From Gemmiger sp. An50 (lineage in GTDB: Bacteria > Bacillota > Clostridia > Oscillospirales > Ruminococcaceae): a stretch of 64,000 bases of DNA. The stretch covers positions 1 through 64,000 of the forward strand of contig NZ_NFID01000010.1 of assembly GCF_002161595.1 (NCBI RefSeq). Reading direction: 5' to 3'. The notes beneath the pieces were generated by a model. It saw nothing but the letters and a program-made list of their open reading frames with translations. It did no database searches and was not told where the DNA came from. Positions 61,396-64,000 of this stretch are shown piece by piece (within the stretch, counting starts at the first letter, position 1; the number at the start of each line of letters is the position of its first letter). A program made the translations under genes and the position numbers.

Positions 61396-61398
61396 GGT

Positions 61399-62634
61399 TC
61401 AGCCTCCAAGGGTTTCCTCCAGGCAACGGGCCGCCGCCTGGGGCGTGTTGGATTCAAAAAGCCGCGCCGCTTCCTCAAAGGGCAGGCGGCTGCGCCCCTT
61501 TTCGGCCAGAAATGCCGAAAGCCGGGCAAGAACCTCCGGCCCGGTGCCCTCGGATTCCAGCAGGGTCAGGGCCAGGGGCCAGCGGTCAAAGTAGGGGCGG
61601 CAGGGGTCGTTTTCCAGCTTGGCCAGATGCAGCACCGGCCTGCCCGCCGCGAAATATTCAAAGATCTTGCTGGGCACCTGGTTGTCCACCCCGTTGCCAA
61701 GGCTCAGCAGCACGTCCGCCTTGGCAACCTCCTCCGCCGCTCTGGCAGCGGGCAGCGGGCCGGTGACGGTCAGCCGGTCGCCCAGAATTTTCCGGTAGGG
61801 TTCCAGCAGCCCGGCGGGGTAGTTTTCCCAGCCGCCGCCCACAAACACCAGCTCCAGATTCGGGTCGTTCAGAGCGTAGAACAGCTCCAGCGCGTAGTGG
61901 GGAGTGCGCAGGGTGGGGTACAGGCTGCCCACGAACACGCAGCGCAGCCGCCCGTTTTCCTTCTGAACCTGAGGCGCAGGAGGCGGGGGTACCAGGCTGG
62001 GAAAGTCCAGCACATGGGCCTTGGCCGCATAATCCTCCAGCGGCGCGCCGGGGGCGTAATACCGGGTCATGGCCGGGGCGATGAACACCGCGTCCAGCGC
62101 GTCCAGCAGCTCCTTCTCCCGCTGGAACGCACCGGGGGCTGAGTAGCTGCGGTTGGCCGCGTAGGGGTCCATCTGCCAGCTGGCCTTTTTGCCGCCGAAA
62201 CCGGCAGCGGCCAGCGCGAAGCTGCCCGCGTAGGGGGCGGCCACCGCCACCGCCGCGTCAAAGTGATACCGGCGGTCCAGCGCCTCGATGGCCTTTTTCG
62301 CCGCAGTGATGCGCCGGGGTTTTTTCAGGGCGATCTGCCGCACCGCGGCCAGCGCCGCCGCCGGGTGGCCGCAGAGCTTTAACAGCCGCAGCGGCACCGG
62401 AGTGCCGCCCGAATTGCCGAATTCCAGCATCCGGTTCATCACCCGCTCGTCCGCGAAGGGCACTAGGGTCCGGCCGCAGCCGGGCAGCTCGGGAGGGACG
62501 GTCTCGCCGTCATACAGTTCCAGAAAATGGACCGTGTGCCCCTGCTGCGCCAGCAGCGCCGCCGCCCGCCGGGCGATGGCCGGGGTGGGGGCGAGAGGGA
62601 ATTCCACACTGTCCAGAATGCAAAGCAGTTTCAT
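61399..62634 (-). CDS. GT4-like (GT-B) glycosyltransferase
   Basis: 411 residues. Starts MKLLCILDSVEFPLAPTPAIARRA, has FVGSLYPTLRTPHYALELFYAL and VLLSLGNGVDNQVPSKIFEYFAAGRPVL, the donor-binding part of GT4-type enzymes though with a truncated E-x7-E. Three bases from the next gene. Specificity unknown; divergent enough that a different GT-B family is possible. Confidence 0.82.
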   Translation of the reverse strand: MKLLCILDSVEFPLAPTPAIARRAAALLAQQGHTVHFLELYDGETVPPELPGCGRTLVPFADERVMNRMLEFGNSGGTPVPLRLLKLCGHPAAALAAVRQIALKKPRRITAAKKAIEALDRRYHFDAAVAVAAPYAGSFALAAAGFGGKKASWQMDPYAANRSYSAPGAFQREKELLDALDAVFIAPAMTRYYAPGAPLEDYAAKAHVLDFPSLVPPPPAPQVQKENGRLRCVFVGSLYPTLRTPHYALELFYALNDPNLELVFVGGGWENYPAGLLEPYRKILGDRLTVTGPLPAARAAEEVAKADVLLSLGNGVDNQVPSKIFEYFAAGRPVLHLAKLENDPCRPYFDRWPLALTLLESEGTGPEVLARLSAFLAEKGRSRLPFEEAARLFESNTPQAAARCLEETLGG

Positions 62635-62658
62635 GCAAAAACCTCAGAACGCGGCCGG

Positions 62659-63639
62659 TCAGCGCCGGTCGGTGAGCATCAGCCGGCACAGCCCGGCGTA
62701 GAATACGCCGCCCCAGCAGGAGAGCAGGGCGGCCAGCTTCATGGAGCGGGGAAGATGCGGGTTTTTCAGCGCCTTGCCAAGGCCTGCCCGGATCTCCTTT
62801 TTCAGCGAGCGGTGCTCGGCGGCAAAATCCTTCGCGTTTGCCTGGCGCAGAATCATGCTGTTCAGATAGAGCAGCTTCTCGTAATAGAACGCCTCGGCCG
62901 AAACCTCCAGCGGACCGCCCCGGGCGGTATCCAGAATGGTGCGGGCCACGTAGATCTGGTCGGTGAGCACCCGGTCCTTTAAGGGCCGGTGGGTGGTGGA
63001 GGCCGCATGCTGGCGGTAGTAGTAGCCGATGAAATCCGCAAAGGCCATGCCCCGGGCGTGCTGCAAAATGTTCCAGTTCAGATACAGGTCCTCGTTGTAG
63101 ACCACCGGGGAATAGAAGGGGATGTTGTCGAACAGATGGCGGGCGTAGAGCTTGTTGCACAGGCTGTATTCCACCCGCTTGTCGTGCATCAGGGCGTCCA
63201 GATGGGCCGGGCTCTCGAAGGTGAGGCAGTCGTCCGGGCATTTGCCGGGCTCCGGCGGCGAACCGAAAAAGGGGATGAACCGGCAGCAGCTCACCGGCAG
63301 GTCGGTTTTCAGGCACTCGTCCAGCAGCAGCTGGATCATCGCCGGGTGCAAAAGGTCGTCGCCGTCCACGAAGGCCAGGTATTCGCCCCGGCTGTGGGTC
63401 ACGCCGGTGCCCCGGCCGCCGATGATGCCCAGGTTTTCCTGGTGGATGGTGCGAAAGCGGCTGTCCTTGGCGGCAAATTCGTCGCACACCAGGCCGGAGC
63501 CGTCCTGGCTGCCGTTGTCGATCATCAGCACCTCCAGGTTGTGGTAGGTCTGGGCGGCGATGCTCTCCAGGCAGGGGGGCAGGTAATCGCCGGTGTTGTA
63601 CACCAGCACCACCACCGAGACAAGGGGCGTTTGGTTCAT
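62659..63639 (-). CDS. GT2 glycosyltransferase
   Basis: 326 residues from the ATG at 63639 (AGGAGG eight bases upstream). VSVVVLVYNTGDYLPPCLES, VLMIDNGSQDGSGLVCDEFAAK, LAFVDGDDLLHPAM and VVYNEDLYLNWNIL. Its DNGSQDG signature is a variant of the neighbouring DGSPDG blocks. Another paralog of the GT2 set. Confidence 0.92.
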   Translation of the reverse strand: MNQTPLVSVVVLVYNTGDYLPPCLESIAAQTYHNLEVLMIDNGSQDGSGLVCDEFAAKDSRFRTIHQENLGIIGGRGTGVTHSRGEYLAFVDGDDLLHPAMIQLLLDECLKTDLPVSCCRFIPFFGSPPEPGKCPDDCLTFESPAHLDALMHDKRVEYSLCNKLYARHLFDNIPFYSPVVYNEDLYLNWNILQHARGMAFADFIGYYYRQHAASTTHRPLKDRVLTDQIYVARTILDTARGGPLEVSAEAFYYEKLLYLNSMILRQANAKDFAAEHRSLKKEIRAGLGKALKNPHLPRSMKLAALLSCWGGVFYAGLCRLMLTDRR

Positions 63640-63658
63640 AAAAGCATCCTCCTGGGAT

Positions 63659-64000
63659 TCAGTCATTGGAATGGGCCAGGCCCAGATAAAAATTGGTCAG
63701 CCAGTCGGCGGTCTGACGAATGTCGTACCCCGCCGCGGCGATCTGTGCCCGGGGAGAAGTGCGCACCGGCCGGTTCTGCACGGCCTGGCCCAGGGCGGTG
63801 TCCGCCCAGCGCTCGTCAGCTTCGTCCAGCGAAAGCTGGCGCACCAGCGGCGTCACGCACACCTCACGGGTGATGGTGGAGGCGGCAGTGATGGGCAGGC
63901 CGGAGGCCTGGGCCTCGATCAGGGTCACCGGCAGCCCCTCGTGCAGCGAGGGGAACAAAAAGCCGTCCATGCCCTGCAAAAGCCGGGGAACGTCCTCCCG
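63659..64000 (-). CDS. GT4-family glycosyltransferase, C-terminal end (partial)
   Basis: The frame stays open to the right edge of the window; about 113 residues are visible. The visible donor-site segment reads REDVPRLLQGMDGFLFPSLH and continues EGLPVTLIEAQASGLPI with the E-x7-E motif and TREVCVTPLV. It continues the operon from the right. The N-terminal domain and start are outside. Confidence 0.88.
   Translation of the reverse strand, partial: REDVPRLLQGMDGFLFPSLHEGLPVTLIEAQASGLPITAASTITREVCVTPLVRQLSLDEADERWADTALGQAVQNRPVRTSPRAQIAAAGYDIRQTADWLTNFYLGLAHSND

Overview
The window comes from a high-GC (roughly 60%+), low-repeat chromosome of an anaerobic Firmicute. The closest fit is the Oscillospiraceae/Ruminococcaceae group around Faecalibacterium, Subdoligranulum and Gemmiger. 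The evidence is an isoleucine T-box leader, AddAB recombination nuclease, the order smc-ftsY and yhbY-nadD-yqeK-LCP-rsfS-leuS, topA followed by folate-dependent trmFO, a CD1247-like acidic zinc-ribbon protein, strong AGGAGG ribosome sites and TTGACA/TATAAT promoters. Genus assignment is inference only. No rRNA, tRNA, CRISPR array, transposase or phage gene was seen.

Left part (1-12 kb): the C-terminal end of a proline-rich, membrane-anchored surface protein; a divergent HD-domain hydrolase; an Ile-specific T-box controlling ilvD, followed by a BASS-family transporter; then addB-addA; then two tiny membrane proteins on the minus strand, one of only 55 codons.

Middle (12-35 kb): an almost unbroken plus-strand housekeeping block. 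It runs infC (with an apparent AUC start)-rpmI-rplT under an L20-type leader, trmH-dprA-topA-trmFO, plsX-rnc (no acpP between them), smc-ftsY, rdgB-yhbY-nadD-yqeK-LCP-rsfS-leuS, then rpsU, yqeG plus an AP-endonuclease-like gene, efp, and an acidic zinc-ribbon protein. Most units end in clear hairpin/U-run terminators.

Right part (35-64 kb): minus strand. A MATE transporter and a small unknown gene are followed (reading leftward from the window edge) by at least 28 kb of surface-polysaccharide biosynthesis. It holds about 16 glycosyltransferase domains (mostly GT2, five GT4, one GT52/sialyltransferase-like), a DegT aminotransferase, an ATP-grasp ligase, a Wzm/Wzt-type ABC exporter with a C-terminal glycan-recognition-like domain, and membrane-glycan modification genes (DUF2142, GT2-GtrA fusion, DPM1-like GT2 with DUF2304).

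Inside that locus is the most interesting part of the window (42767-47397): AraD-type pentulose-5-P epimerase, KdsC-like phosphatase, a DRE-TIM (HMGL-like) aldolase with an extra C-terminal domain, KdsB-like CMP-sugar synthetase and a GT52-like transferase. It looks like a complete route to a CMP-activated ulosonic acid in a Gram-positive-type organism, but the classical KdsA/KdsD steps appear to be replaced. The sugar would decorate the exported glycan. The chemistry is my inference.
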